From Rhabditoides inermis (taxonomy: Eukaryota; Nematoda; Chromadorea; Rhabditida; Rhabditidae), in contig CAWZYM010000401.1 of the NCBI GenBank assembly GCA_963966185.1, forward strand, positions 186,001 through 250,000: 64,000 nt of DNA, given 5' to 3'. Below the pieces are notes generated by a model. The model was not told the origin of the DNA and did not search any database. It saw only the letters and a list, made by a program, of their open reading frames with translations. Positions 31,001 to 41,499 of the stretch are shown here, piece by piece. Position numbers and translations under genes: made by a program. Numbering within the stretch: position 1 is the first letter of the stretch; each line of letters opens with the position of its first letter.

Positions 31001-34000
31001 TTCAAAAATTTGATTGGTGGCGCATAATGTATGAGATCTGCATCATGTGGCCATTCTAATGACCAGATCAACTATCAGTAATCCATCAGTACATTCCAAA
31101 CTGCGCCGCTTGCACGCGACCGGTGCTTAGACAGCCATGTCGCGCGAAAGGTGCGGAGATATTTGAACTGGAGAATTGGCGGGAACTTTAGAACTTTTCA
31201 ATGTCCATATGTGTTTTTTCAATGAAAAAAGATGTTGCTAAGTCACTTGCTTTGTGGCACAACGTGTACGGGCGCCGCTGTAGCGCCCAGAAAGCAGGTT
31301 CAAATCTCATCTACAACAAACTTTTTCATGTGTGTGAACGAGAGTTCATGAGTTGCAACAAAAACAAGTCTTTAATCTTTTTTCAGAAGCGAGCTGTGGC
31401 CAGCCTACGTGTCCATGGTTGACCTGCCACCCTCAGTCAGAAACAAGCAAATGAACATTATCTGTTAAAAAGTACTTGCGTAAAGATATTAAGTTTGTCT
31501 TGACCCAATTCAACAAAAGCGCATGCATAAAACGTTTACAAATACTAAAACAAACCTGCGCCTCTCTCTTTTCCCCCCCTCTCTCTCTCTCCTCTCTTCT
31601 CTCCGTCTTCTCTCTCTCTAGACGTATGACGTTATTCATTTGTATTGTTATATTTCATCTGTTAGTGTCCACTGTCCGTTATGCGCAGGTTTGTTTTAGT
31701 ATTTGTAAACGTTTTATGCATGCGCTTTTGTTGAATTGGGTCAAGACAAACTTAATATCTTTACGCAAGTACTTTTTAACAGATAATATATGTGCTTTTG
31801 TTGAATTTCATAGAAATTTCTTCTCTTTCTGATTCCCAAGCTCTGTCGTTAATTAGTACGCATAGAACTATTATGTGACACATTTTATGATGTGACGCAC
31901 AATGTTGCGTGTATATGTAACTATATTTTTCTTGGTATTGTATAGAAACAATTCTAATCGACACTTCTCTGAATTTCGGTCGCCGTGGTGCGCTCCCTGC
32001 CCGCCTGTCGGGACATAGCTTTCCCGTCACGGTTTAAAAATCGTATTTCGAAATTCTCTCTCTTCTCTCTCTTCTCTCTCTTCTCTCTCTTCTCTCTCTT
32101 CTCCCTCTTCTCTCTCTTCTCCCTCTTCTCTCTCTTCTCTCTCTTATCTCTCTTCTCCTACTTCTCCCTCTTCTCTTACTTCTCCCTCTTCTCCCTCTTC
32201 TCTTTTCTCTCTTCTCTTTTCTCTCTCTCTTCTCTCTCTATATATGTCTCTCTTTATCTCTCCCTCTCTCCTCTCTCTCTCCCCTCTCACTCCTCCTTAT
32301 CTCTCCCTCCCTCTCCCTCTTATTTCGAGATTCTCTCTTCTCTCTCTTCTCTCTCTTCTCTCTCTTCTCCCTCTTCTCCCTCTTCACTCTTCTCTCTCTT
32401 CTCTCTCTTCTCTCTCTTCTCCCTCTTCTCTCTCTTCTCTTACTTCTCCCTCTTCTCCCTCTTCTTCCTCTTCTCTCTCTTCTCTCTCTATATATGTCTC
32501 TCTTTATCTCTCTCTCTCTCCCTCTCGCACGAGATGCTCGCTCTTCCTCTCGTTGTCTTTCACCCCCGACATCTGCACTCTCGCCGCCGCCCGCAGCGAG
32601 GGGCGGGGCTCTGCACTTTTGGGTGCAAGTTGGGTGCACGTTGGAAAAAGTCGGCGGTCAGCGTGACGGGAAGGAAGGAAGGAAGGAAGCGCTGGCCTTT
32701 CGCCTAGTACGCGCGCGGGATCGCGCATAACTTCTTTCAGAGAAGAGATACAAAGATGCCATCAATTAGTGATCTGGCCTACGGAACCGTGCGAATCTAA
32801 CTAACATGAATTGGATTAGTTCACATTCCTGCTAACATGATTTTTGGATAGAGCTTCTTGAAAATTCTGGCGCGAGCCCTATCCTAAGCCAAAAGAGAGG
32901 GCGCTGCGCGCCCTCTCTAATAACGGTGGTTGGCGCACTCAGCTGTGGTGGCTCTCCTCCTCATGACAAGTGGTTTCTTGTTCTCGACGAACTCGTGTCT
33001 TTCATCAGACAGTCTTGGAATGCTCCTTTTCCTGTGCACTATAGTGGACGCATCTACTACGCTCGTTTCTACATCACAAACGTCACATTGGATGCTCCCG
33101 TATGTTCTTTTTGTGTAATTGTAGAAAGTGGGAGGGGAAGGCATGTGTGAATGAGTACGTTCAATATTCTATAGTGACTTGTGTGTTTCCTTTTATGACT
33201 GAAATATCCAGTTACTGGATATGAAATGCGCTCATTGCTGTCTGGAAAAATGACGGGTTGCATGTCATATGGGAAAATGGGCATATAATTTTTCAGGGAG
33301 ATAGTTGGGGGCATTGCACATTTGACTACAGAAATGAAGATACTTATTTTCCGTGGATTTCGTGCCCTTCCAATCGCGCGTAGAAATGAGCATGCGCTAT
33401 CAGAATTGCAGTCTTCGAGATCAAATTCACCGACTGCCCGGTGTGTGCTCCCGCACGGAAAATAAGTATCTTCATTTCTGTAGTAAAAATCACAGAGGCA
33501 GAGGCCCCAACTATCTGCCTGAATAAAACTATAGGTATCAACTAATATGTCTTTGTATTCGGCCTAAATATGAGTAGACTTTCAGGCGCAGGCGAACGTT
33601 TACAACATGACACAGTTCAATGGCGGGTTTGCATGCGGACGGTGTGTGCATCCTGGTATCTCTCCTCCAGCAGGTACAAGAGGTCCCAGAACGTATGGGC
33701 CGTTGAACCCGCCACCCCACGAGCGGACTGTCGGAGGACCAGAGTGCGTCATCACGGCATCTACAGCCAACCCGCCTCATTCTGGATTCAAAGGTGATTT
33801 TTCTTCCGACTCTTTGTATTATCTGGGTTACAGGACCATCGTTCTGGACCGAGCACTTTCCATCTCCGCTCCTGCGCGTGGATTCTCTGCACGTTCTCGA
33901 CGAAGGAATCGCACTCGACTACTTGAGAGTTACGTTCCAAAAATTTCTTATTGCCATTTGGGGGAAAATGAACATTTTGATTTCACTCTATTATTATGGG

Positions 34001-37000
34001 AACGTGGTGAACAACTATGACTACAACTATATATTAGTGCGGCAGCATGATGATATTGTCAATAAGTTTATTTATTAGTTTAAAACAAGTTTCCTTTATT
34101 TTAGATGTGTTCTCTTCCAAGTCGCGCAAGCCGGAGGTGAAGGTGTCTGCGCGAAACCTCGACGCGTTAAACTTCTCATTGAGTCAAGTCGAATACCACA
34201 CGTACGAGAAGGCGATGGGACTGGAAAACGTGGAGGCACTGGGGAATGCTTCTGGATCGGAAAAGTTGATGGTACAAATAGCATTTTTGATTTGTCATTT
34301 TTTTTGACATTTTGAGTGTTGCGAAGCTGGAAATTGTTTCGGTTGAGTTTTGTATAATTCGGTCCATTTTAAAAGATATAAAATGAACATGTACGAAATT
34401 ACCAAGTATCTCTCTCTTTGTAAATGGGATTCTATTCTTTCAATTGAGACCACGTAGGGCGCAATTATCGCGATCCACAAAAAACGCAACCTAAAAAAAG
34501 CAATCAAAATGCAAAAAATGCAATTTGGAAATGCAACCCAATTATATTTTTTGGCGCAACTCAACATTCTGCTTCTGAACGGAGTTACTAAAAAATCCAC
34601 TGTAGTTATTTGTAATTTTGTTTGTTCGTTTTCAGACTATGCAGGTGGCGGTTTCCTCTGCCGTGGCCAACGGTTACGTGGACAACCTGCGTGGATGTGT
34701 GCTACTCGTGGCTGTTCTACTCATAAGTCGATGGCTGGACTCCTACAACCTTGACACTGGAGAGTTCTTTCTCACATTATAACTGGCAGTTTTTAATGCA
34801 TCTACTTCAGCCGTGGTGTAGTGGTGCGGGGGGAGGGTGCGGTGTGGTAGTGCGATTTCCTAATGACTGTGAACTCCTTGTTTCAGATCGGTGTCAGTGG
34901 TTGCACCAACAGATGAGAAAAGTCTATGTCGAACACGCTGACTTCTTCGGGCAGTCTACGTTTAAGATGCATGTGAGTATTGGAATGTGTATTATGTTTA
35001 CAGACGAAATTCTTTAAAGCAACAGAGGCGCTTAGTTTTTGACTTTGGTTTATGGCTTGACCCATAGAAACACGAAATAATCAAAGAAAACGCGAAAGAA
35101 CGGCGGAAGAACGGCGTGAACCATACTATGCTGGTTCGATTCCCGCCACGTGCAAACATTTTTGCCAAGTCTTCATAAGTGAATTTCGATGAACCTTGGT
35201 AACGCTAAACGCCCCTGTGCCTTTAACGCGCTCCATGTAAGCTCCGGTCAACGGGTGGCACTAGAGTTATTACTGCCTTATATCATTGGAATGCGCTGCA
35301 CGTGTCAGAATGCCACTCTAATTTCCGATAGTTCGTTCCGATAAATGATTTCCGATAGATGGTTGCGATAGTTCGTTGTGGAGGTCGAAGTTCGTTTGTT
35401 TGTAGATCCGGGTTTTTAAAGTTATGTACTTTTTAAGTTATGTACTAGGAACCACAATGACATTTTCAGATTTTTAAATATGATATAGCATTTAGTTCAT
35501 TAATGTAGTTCAATTCAAGCTGATTTCAAAAACATATAATGTTCATAGGGTTCACCGTTCACATTGCGCTCAAATTCCGCGCGGCGCGCGCACTCGAGCG
35601 CGCGCTCACACAGGGAAAAAACGCCAGAGGGCGGCTAGATCATAAGCACTTATGACGTCATCGATAGTTACATTAAGAATATACTTGTTTATAATAGCAG
35701 AGATACGCTTTGTTTGACTGTATTCGATAAGTACTTGAAGAAAACGTTTCTTACGACATCATTTTTCATTATTCATTTTGGGCAATGGCGGCTAGATCAA
35801 AAAAAATGTGACGTCATCATATCACTCTTCATAGAATTTCACTTACAGCGTACATGAATTCATAAACTTTACAGCGTACATGATCCCATAAATAAAATAT
35901 CGTCGGAATTAGCGCGAAAAGGTGAATCGTTATATGATAATTAGTTATATGCATTATGTGTCCAGTGAGATTCCGCCTCACTCTCTACATCTCACTTTGT
36001 GGTCCCTAGTTATGTACTTCAAACTTTTAGGGGACTTTAATACAATTGTTCAAGGCGTTTGGCGTGCATGGCGCTGATGATGTCCTGTACAACGGCAGTC
36101 CGGCCGAGTTTTCGGCAGCCGCATTCGAGAGATTCAATGCGTGGCTCCGTCGAACACTGACTCGAGGAAATACGCGAGGCGCACACAAAGCAGCTATGCA
36201 ACGGTATAAGATTTATGTAGTCAAAACATGTCTTGAATAAATATGTTATTTTGATTATTACATACATCCCAGGGTCGCTGCAATAACAGCGATTTTGCCG
36301 GAACTGTTTTGGCGTGCTCGTACGAACCACATCTTTGCTGAATTGATCTCGGACATGTTCCCCCGCGCGCTTCCTGTCATGCTCAAAGGGCATCGCATCA
36401 ACTGCATTTCGAAGGTATGGTGGATTAAAAAAAACTATTTCATTTTTAAGTATTTTAATATTAATTATGTTTCATGTGGATCCCAATGACTCTTTCCAAC
36501 GGGGCGAGAAGGGTGCGGCAGGAGATGCACTTATCGCCTCGCTATCGTCTCCTCCATACAACTGCAACACATTCTGGTACGTCTAGAAGGAAATATTTAA
36601 ATTTCATTTTATTACAAAAAAGACGGTGTTCACGAGTTCATCTTTTTTATTTCGGGAAGGTGGGGCGTTGGGGAAAAGCAGAGTAGTCCTTTAGGCTACT
36701 GTTTCAGGAGCAGAATGAAGATCCGCGATAAGATCTACACGGGGCAGGATGTATGGACACGCCCTTTGAACACGCAGAGTCATTCTGTTATTGTCAATGA
36801 GAATGGCAATCTGCGACTCGGACTCATCCAAGGGTTCGGTGTCGGCGGTAATGACCAGTTTGTCCGCACCAAGGTCATATCGTTGCGAGATGGATTCTCG
36901 GACCTCTCTTTGCGAGTGGCGGCGAACGCTGATCAGCAGACTCAGACGTGGCTCCAGGAACTATTGGAGGAGAACATGTTCTACTTCGAGTTGCAACCCG

Positions 37001-37125
37001 ACCCAACGGGGCAGGAGAGAACTGTAACATTACCTGTCAGTGCGATCGTCGGACCAGCTGTGATCGTTGAACTATCCCACGTCACTTTCGTCCTGAACAT
37101 GCTAAAGCAAAACTACTGTCGATAG
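28006..37125 (+). CDS. Collagen-repeat/TNP2-like transposase, probably damaged
   Basis: Exon 1 (28006-28048, [14 protein letters not shown]) splices to an exon at 28092 carrying a Gly-Pro-rich region, then a Cys-pair zinc-knuckle-like motif (YCAKCDS...RCSSNSC) at 28764 onward. Later exons match TNP2-type transposases: [11 protein letters not shown] (first Asp), [39 protein letters not shown] with [10 protein letters not shown] (second Asp plus Cys pair; exons to 33113 and 33586-33793), GPSFW...[10 protein letters not shown] (third Asp; exon from 33834), [32 protein letters not shown], and a final exon ending [12 protein letters not shown]. The presumed catalytic acidic residues are kept. Damage: a one-base deletion in the collagen region near 28217 shifts frame, and a TA-flanked foldback (31457-31787) cuts the exon at NKQMNI. 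It would act in the nucleus, cutting element ends. Confidence 0.72.
28206..28580 (+). repeat. 18-bp minisatellite encoding Gly-Pro-Gly-Gly-Pro-Ala
   Basis: About 14 near-identical units GGTCCTGGTGGTCCCGCG from roughly 28320 to 28570, with variant units upstream. In the downstream frame this gives collagen-like Gly-X-Y triplets. The Gly-rich stretch at 28150-28215 lies in a frame one base off. Confidence 0.92.
29329..30780. other. Long transposase intron, no gene seen
   Basis: AT-rich sequence between the exon ending 29328 and the exon near 30788. It holds the phrase CATGTGGCCATTCTAATGGC, repeated at about 31045, but no coding block that I can align to the transposase. One or more exons may be missed here. 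Confidence 0.5.
31244..31323 (+). ncRNA. tRNA-like relic in transposase intron
   Basis: Begins GTTGCTAAG, has a perfect GGGCGC/GCGCCC stem with a 7-nt loop, and a B box GGTTCAAATCT. It lacks U33 and good acceptor pairing, so a tRNA-derived relic is likelier than a tRNA gene. Confidence 0.3.
31457..31787. mobile_element. Foldback/MITE inserted in a transposase exon
   Basis: Arms of about 100 bp (31457 to about 31562 and 31682-31787) are nearly perfect complements; the ends read TA-TCTGTTAAAAAGTAC and GTACTTTTTAACAGA-TA. A TA target duplication fits a Tc1/mariner-type MITE. The insertion lies directly after codons for [11 protein letters not shown] of the transposase. Confidence 0.82.
32050..32530 (+). 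repeat. TTCTCTC satellite, duplicated as ~275-bp block
   Basis: Two successive blocks each begin TTTCGAAATTCTC or TTTCGAGATTCTC, continue as (TTCTCTC)n and end with TATATATGTCTCTCTTTATC. This is a higher-order duplication of a simple array. Confidence 0.85.
32893..32918. repeat. Dispersed GC-rich palindrome, copy 3
   Basis: AGAGAGGGCGC-TG-CGCGCCCTCTCT followed by AATAAC, just before the transposase exon near 32940. Confidence 0.7.
33292..33523. mobile_element. Foldback element in transposase intron
   Basis: Arms TTCAGGGAGATAGTTGGGG and CTACAGAAATGAAGATACTT are complemented at the other end, finishing CCAACTATCTGCCTGAA. The central spacer is about 80 bp. No target duplication was recognised. 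Confidence 0.75.
34812..34866 (+). repeat. Solo arm of the GCACCAC foldback family
   Basis: GTGGTGTAGTGGTGCGG ... GTAGTGCGATTTCCTAAT matches the right arm and terminus of the element ending near 44830. Only one arm is present. Confidence 0.55.
35446..36008. mobile_element. Mutator-like MITE, copy 1 (563 bp)
   Basis: Starts TAGGAACCACAATGA and ends ACTTTGTGGTCCCTA, with an exact 9-bp duplication GTTATGTAC at 35437-35445 and 36009-36017. The interior has a GC palindrome (GCGCGGCGCGCGCACTCGAG) and no coding capacity. It lies in a transposase intron. Copy 2 is at 45053-45592. Confidence 0.93.
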
Positions 37126-37325
37126 AGAACAAAGTGACCATTCATTGTATATATTTGGATTCTATTTCTGTCTGTAGTGTATTGTTTCTTGTAGTGCACA
37201 AATCTGTTGTGTAGATAAGCTGCACTATTCACACCAATTAACACCAAATTTTTTTTGCGTATATATGTGTTCTTATTGTATTTTATATCGATTTGTTTCA
37301 TATATTGTGTCCATATAGTTATGAA

Positions 37326-40311
37326 ATGAGCGACCAGCAGTACTTCGATGGTTATGTTCCTTCCCAACATTCAGAACTCACACAATTGGAAAATATGAAG
37401 TGTGAGTCATTTTATAGAAAATATTTTATGATCGATTTTTATTTTATGTAGAACTGTTGTTTGAAATAACTGTAACGTGTAAGTTCTGTTTTCAGCGTTC
37501 GATTCTCATAACGGCCTACACCCACTTGCAACAGTGGACCTGCCTTCGACGTCACACTCGTACTCGACAGCACCCTCCCCTTCGATTGATAGTATGTAAT
37601 CTGACATGATGATCTTAATTATTTTACATTCAGTTTTATTGAATCTTTTCAGTTCGATTATCGATTTTTTCCAGTTTCGACACTCACTTCCGATGCGCGC
37701 ATTCGCCTTTTGGCGCAACTTCAACAAGACCTACTTGGAGGTTATATTCTTTGGCAATGATCTTCTGTGATAGAATTTTGGCTTGTATACGTAATCTGAC
37801 CATAACTACTATAATGTCCGTTGCAGATTCTCATGTTGGTCTGCCCAAGCCCCCCAGTGGAGCTTCCAATGGCGGTGGTGCCGATTCTCTGACGCAGCAT
37901 GCACTCCAAGGTTAGTATGTTACATGTTTAGTTCGTTTTACATGTGATTTGTTTTAGGAGCGCCCACTCTGTCTCGCCAGCTGATTCAAGGAACCGACTC
38001 GCGCCAGCAGCCCCCGCAGCTCGTCGTCTCCGACGGGGCATCGCTGAACGGCAGTGGTGCCGATTCTCTGACGCAGCATGCACTCCAAGGTTAGTATGTT
38101 ACATGTTTAGTTCGTTTTACATGTGATTTGTTTTAGGAGCGCCCACTCTGTCTCGCCAGCTGATTCAAGGAACCGACTCGCGCCAGCAGCCCCCGCAGCT
38201 CGTCGTCTCCGACGGGGCATCGCTGAACGGCAGTGGTGCCGATTCTCTGACGCAGCATGCACTCCAAGGTTAGTATGTTACATGTTTAGTTCGTTTTACA
38301 TGTGATTTGTTTTAGGAGCGCCCACTCTGTCTCGCCAGCTGATTCAAGGAACCGACTCGCGCCAGCAGCCCCCGCAGCTCGTCGTCTCCGACGGGGCATC
38401 GCTGAACGGCAGTGGTGCCGATTCTCTGACGCAGCATGCACTCCAAGGTTAGTATGTTACATGTTTAGTTCGTTTTACATGTGATTTGTTTTAGGAGCGC
38501 CCACTCTGTCTCGCCAGCTGATTCAAGGAACCGACTCGCGCCAGCAGCCCCCGCAGCTCGTCGTCTCCGGCGGAACTCACAGTGGAGTTGCAACGTCAAA
38601 GACTAGCGGTGTGATGCCCTCTGGCGGAGTCAACCGACCTCACTTCAAAAATGCAACTTCTTTCGACGTATCCTTGAACAGGTAATATTATATACCATTT
38701 GAACGTTCAATTGATAATTTTGTTGTCAGAGTGGTCAAAGTACCTACACGGAATTTGGCGATGTCGACGGTTCAGAAAGGAGCATCTGTGCTAGGTACTT
38801 ATAAAATTGTCTAATTTTTGTTTTAAAAATTTACTCATAGAAGCTCGCTCATCCAGTGAACAACTTGCTGACTTCATTGTCAAAAAGTTCAAGTCTGAAG
38901 ATGAAGTCAAGGTAGGAAATTGGAAATCAATTACTTTGTATTTGGTGAATTTCTAAAATGCAAAATTCAGTCGCACTTTTCTACCTCGAGTGGTCGAAAC
39001 GTCAAGCTCACACCCGATCTGATGGGACTGTCCCGGCTGAGTGCGAATAGCGCCTCTATGCCCGAGATTCGGACTCTCGCTGGAGAACTGCTGCTCCTTC
39101 ACATCCAGGTGCGACTATCTCAATCTTTCTTTATCAGGTATGTTCTCAAAGTACGTTTCAGTATATTCAAAAAAAAGCGTGTGACGAGCAGCGGCAGAAC
39201 GTCATGGAACAGCGAGTGAAGACACAAGTTCTCGGAATTCAAGATCAACTCCGAGAACTGATCGTGCACACGTTCGGCAACTCAGCGGTACGTATTATAT
39301 TGTAAATTTGTATATTTAAATATCGTTTATAGGCCGTCCCGGCTTATGACAGAGTCGTTCCCGCTACTGTGTACACAAAAAGTGAGTTTGCTTTTCTTTG
39401 TCTCTTCCCTAATACTAATAACGATATCGTTAACAGGCGCTTCCCTTGGGATGATTTACTCTTCGTGGCGACTCACTCTGGCCACTTTCATCGACAACAA
39501 CTCGAACCGCATCTCGTCATTCATAGTCTTCATGCTATTGAAGGTGATTTCATAGAGTATGATTAGATTTTTGTATGATAATTGTTTAAATCTAGGTTGG
39601 ACATGGTGTGCTAGTGGGTATAATCACCCCGTCGGTCAAGCGCGCTCACTCGAACCATCTGATACGTATGGGAAAGGTGTGGATAGAAACCGTGAAAGGT
39701 GAGCATTATCGCACCTATAGCTATGCACTGTATGTTTTATTTTTTCAGAGTTCATGCAACTTCAACTGTTCGGGGCAGATGCGTCGGCGGAGCAGATTTC
39801 CTCTCTGAACCTACTCATCGACATGACCTTGTGAGTATGTGATAATTGTGAGTATGTGATAATACGATAATGATTGTGACAAAAGTATTGTATAGATAAT
39901 GGAAATTCCAATCTCTATAACAATCACGAGACACACTCAGATAGCGCTTCCCTATTAATTGGTCCATATTGCGAATCATTTAGCGATGGACACGGGAAAA
40001 GAGTTGTGGTCTTCCGAAGTACTCAGATGTCGATTCGCCAAGCAGCCGCGTTGTTTTACAAAGAGTGTAAGGAGGCAGGTGTGGTCTACGACCCGATCAA
40101 GCTCGCCGAAAACGTCCAATGCGGTGAGTACACTGAGATTAAACCTTATTAATGTTCCATATATATCTTGGTTTCAGAGCTCTCCAAGCAGTCTACCGCT
40201 CTGTCGGGCTTGGACGAGCAATCCGGCTCGGTGCAAGTCGCCGTGTCCGGTGAAGATGGGGCAGTGATCGGAGACGACGCAGAGGTAGATGTAGAAGAAT
40301 GTTCAGAATGA
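37326..40311 (+). CDS. Second gene of the transposon, unknown function
   Basis: Starts MSDQQYFDGYVPSQHSEL at 37326, 200 bp after the transposase stop, and runs through about 15 small exons to TGA (40309-40311). Regions in order: a Ser/Thr-rich N-terminus; tandem 44-residue units GAPTLSRQLIQGTDSRQQPP...; a Lys/Asp segment SSSEQLADFIVKKFKSEDE; a helical segment with RLSANSASMPEIRTLAGEL; QRQNVMEQRVKTQVLGIQDQ; then GKRVVVFRSTQMSIRQAAAL and a C-terminus rich in Asp/Glu (VDVEECSE). The junction near 39835-39900 does not give a clean frame, so that part is uncertain. Being inside the TIRs and on the same strand, it is likely an accessory transposition or DNA-binding protein like the second products of CACTA elements, but I see no recognisable domain. 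Confidence 0.65.
37877..38570 (+). repeat. 179-bp tandem exon-plus-intron repeat
   Basis: Period exactly 179 bp: exon starts at 37958, 38137, 38316 and 38495. Each unit is a 132-bp exon (44 codons, phase 1 at both ends) and a 47-bp intron GTTAGTATG...TTTTAG. Introns and exons look identical between full units, so expansion is very recent and keeps the frame open. Confidence 0.97.
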
Positions 40312-40854
40312 GATCGGAATGTGAGTGTGAGGTGGATGAGAAAGAGAAGGCATAAGTTTGAGATTACGGTATATTTATTATCTGTATAGTTTGGTTGTTT
40401 CTTTTTGTGAGAAAGTGTTGTATTTACAATATTATCCGATGTCCCAATTCACTGTGAATAGGCTTTTCCCATATATGAAATGATGTTTCGTTCCTTTTCG
40501 TTTACAGTACCTCGTTGCTTGTTACTTTTTCTGTTGGTTGTTGATTGTTTTCAAATAAAGTACTTCTTGAAATAACCCTTTCTCGATGAGTTTCAAAAAC
40601 AAAACATTCATAACAATTACACGGAATATAATTACTGCATATTGATTATTACTAACTATTAGCATATGCATTATCCCGTAATTAAGCTTCCGTTATCCTG
40701 AAATTAGGTTACCGCATGATCTCCTTGCGTCATCACCTTATGATAGCTTAACCTATCTTCCGGTTAGCGCTTATGTTAAATTCTGGTTAGCTTAGCCTAA
40801 AAGGAGGGTTCATATTAACCTACCGCTTAAGCGGAAATAAAGCTATCGTATGCG

Positions 40855-40882
40855 GCAGATAGGTTAACGAAAATCTTCGGAG
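40855..40882 (-). repeat. Right terminal inverted repeat of the 13.4-kb transposon
   Basis: Exact reverse complement of 27518-27545. It is preceded by sub-terminal repeats containing CCGCTTAAGCGGAAAT and TTAACCTATCTTCCGG. Confidence 0.93.
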
Positions 40883-40980
40883 GAAAGAAACTTATGAGAC
40901 ATCAGAATGCAGTGGAGAGCAAGCGACTACGGTAAATCGTTAGCGAGGCGTCAATCGTTTTCTGGCCAGAACCGACTCAC

Positions 40981-41211
40981 CTCCACCTCCGACGTGGCGC
41001 GCATCGCGACGCGCAACTGCCGCTCTTTCACCAGCTCCATTTCCTGCGCCTTCTCCAGGTCCTGCCTCGCCTTCTCGATCTTCTCCTCCTCCTTCTCCTG
41101 CTCCTCCAGCTCCCTGCTCATGCCTTTCTGCACGAACTGCAACGCCCGCTGTGCCAGGCGCTTTTCTTTCTCTCGCATCAATTCTTGATATACGCGATCC
41201 ATCGAAAACAA
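40981..41211 (-). CDS. Coiled-coil exon upstream of the transposon
   Basis: Reads MFSMDRVYQELMREKEKRL followed by a long Glu/Lys/Arg/Gln-rich helix (RELEEQEKEEEKIEKARQDL, then KERQLRVAMRATSEVE) and ends at a consensus donor GAG|GTGAGT. On the minus strand the next downstream exon-like piece outside the transposon is the zipper-like exon at 27361-27476. This may therefore be one host gene with the transposon in its intron. No domain beyond coiled coil is recognised. Confidence 0.5.
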
Positions 41212-41499
41212 GCAATCTCAATCTACGAGCACCCAATGCAGGTAAGTCATCCGAACATAACGCATCGAGACACACAACACAGTCAGTACACACGAGAAAG
41301 TGTTTATCACGAAAGAATGAGTGACAAGGTTATGAGTAGTGTTAGCTTCGTGCACAAGTCGTTAGTTGCACAATCGGGGTAACACGGGGTGAGGAGAACA
41401 TTCAAAGTGGACGAGTGGAATGCCTGTCGCCCGTGGTCCTCGTCCATTCACTCATTATCCATCATGAAGCAATCAACGATCTTGAAATGCAACAAATGT

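Larger units (their letters stand above)
27518..40882 (+). mobile_element. 13.4-kb TIR DNA transposon with TNP2-like transposase
   Basis: The left end, 27518-27545, and the right end, 40855-40882, are perfect 28-bp inverted repeats starting CTCCGAAGATTTTCGTTAAC. Inside both ends, about 250 bp holds repeated degenerate words such as CTTAAGCGGAAATTAGGTTA and CCGGTTAGC in both orientations, like the sub-terminal transposase-binding arrays of CACTA elements. The interior carries two plus-strand multi-exon genes (28006-37125 and 37326-40311). The termini are not CACTA and no convincing target duplication is visible; the immediate flanks share only GA. Superfamily placement rests on the transposase. 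The element carries later insertions: a TA-flanked foldback, a second foldback and a Mutator-like MITE. Confidence 0.88.

Noticed and set aside
32238..32666. Ser/Leu-Phe or Arg-Glu rich frames near 32.4 kb
   Set aside because: Translation of the TTCTCTC satellite in a transposase intron.
35100..35160. tRNA-like B box near 35.14 kb
   Set aside because: GGTTCGATTCCCGCC is present, but no matching A box or acceptor stem was found; too little to call.
27518..40882. Maverick/Polinton-type virus-like transposon
   Set aside because: No polymerase B, integrase, packaging ATPase or capsid-like protein. The proteins fit a TNP2-type transposase plus one accessory gene.
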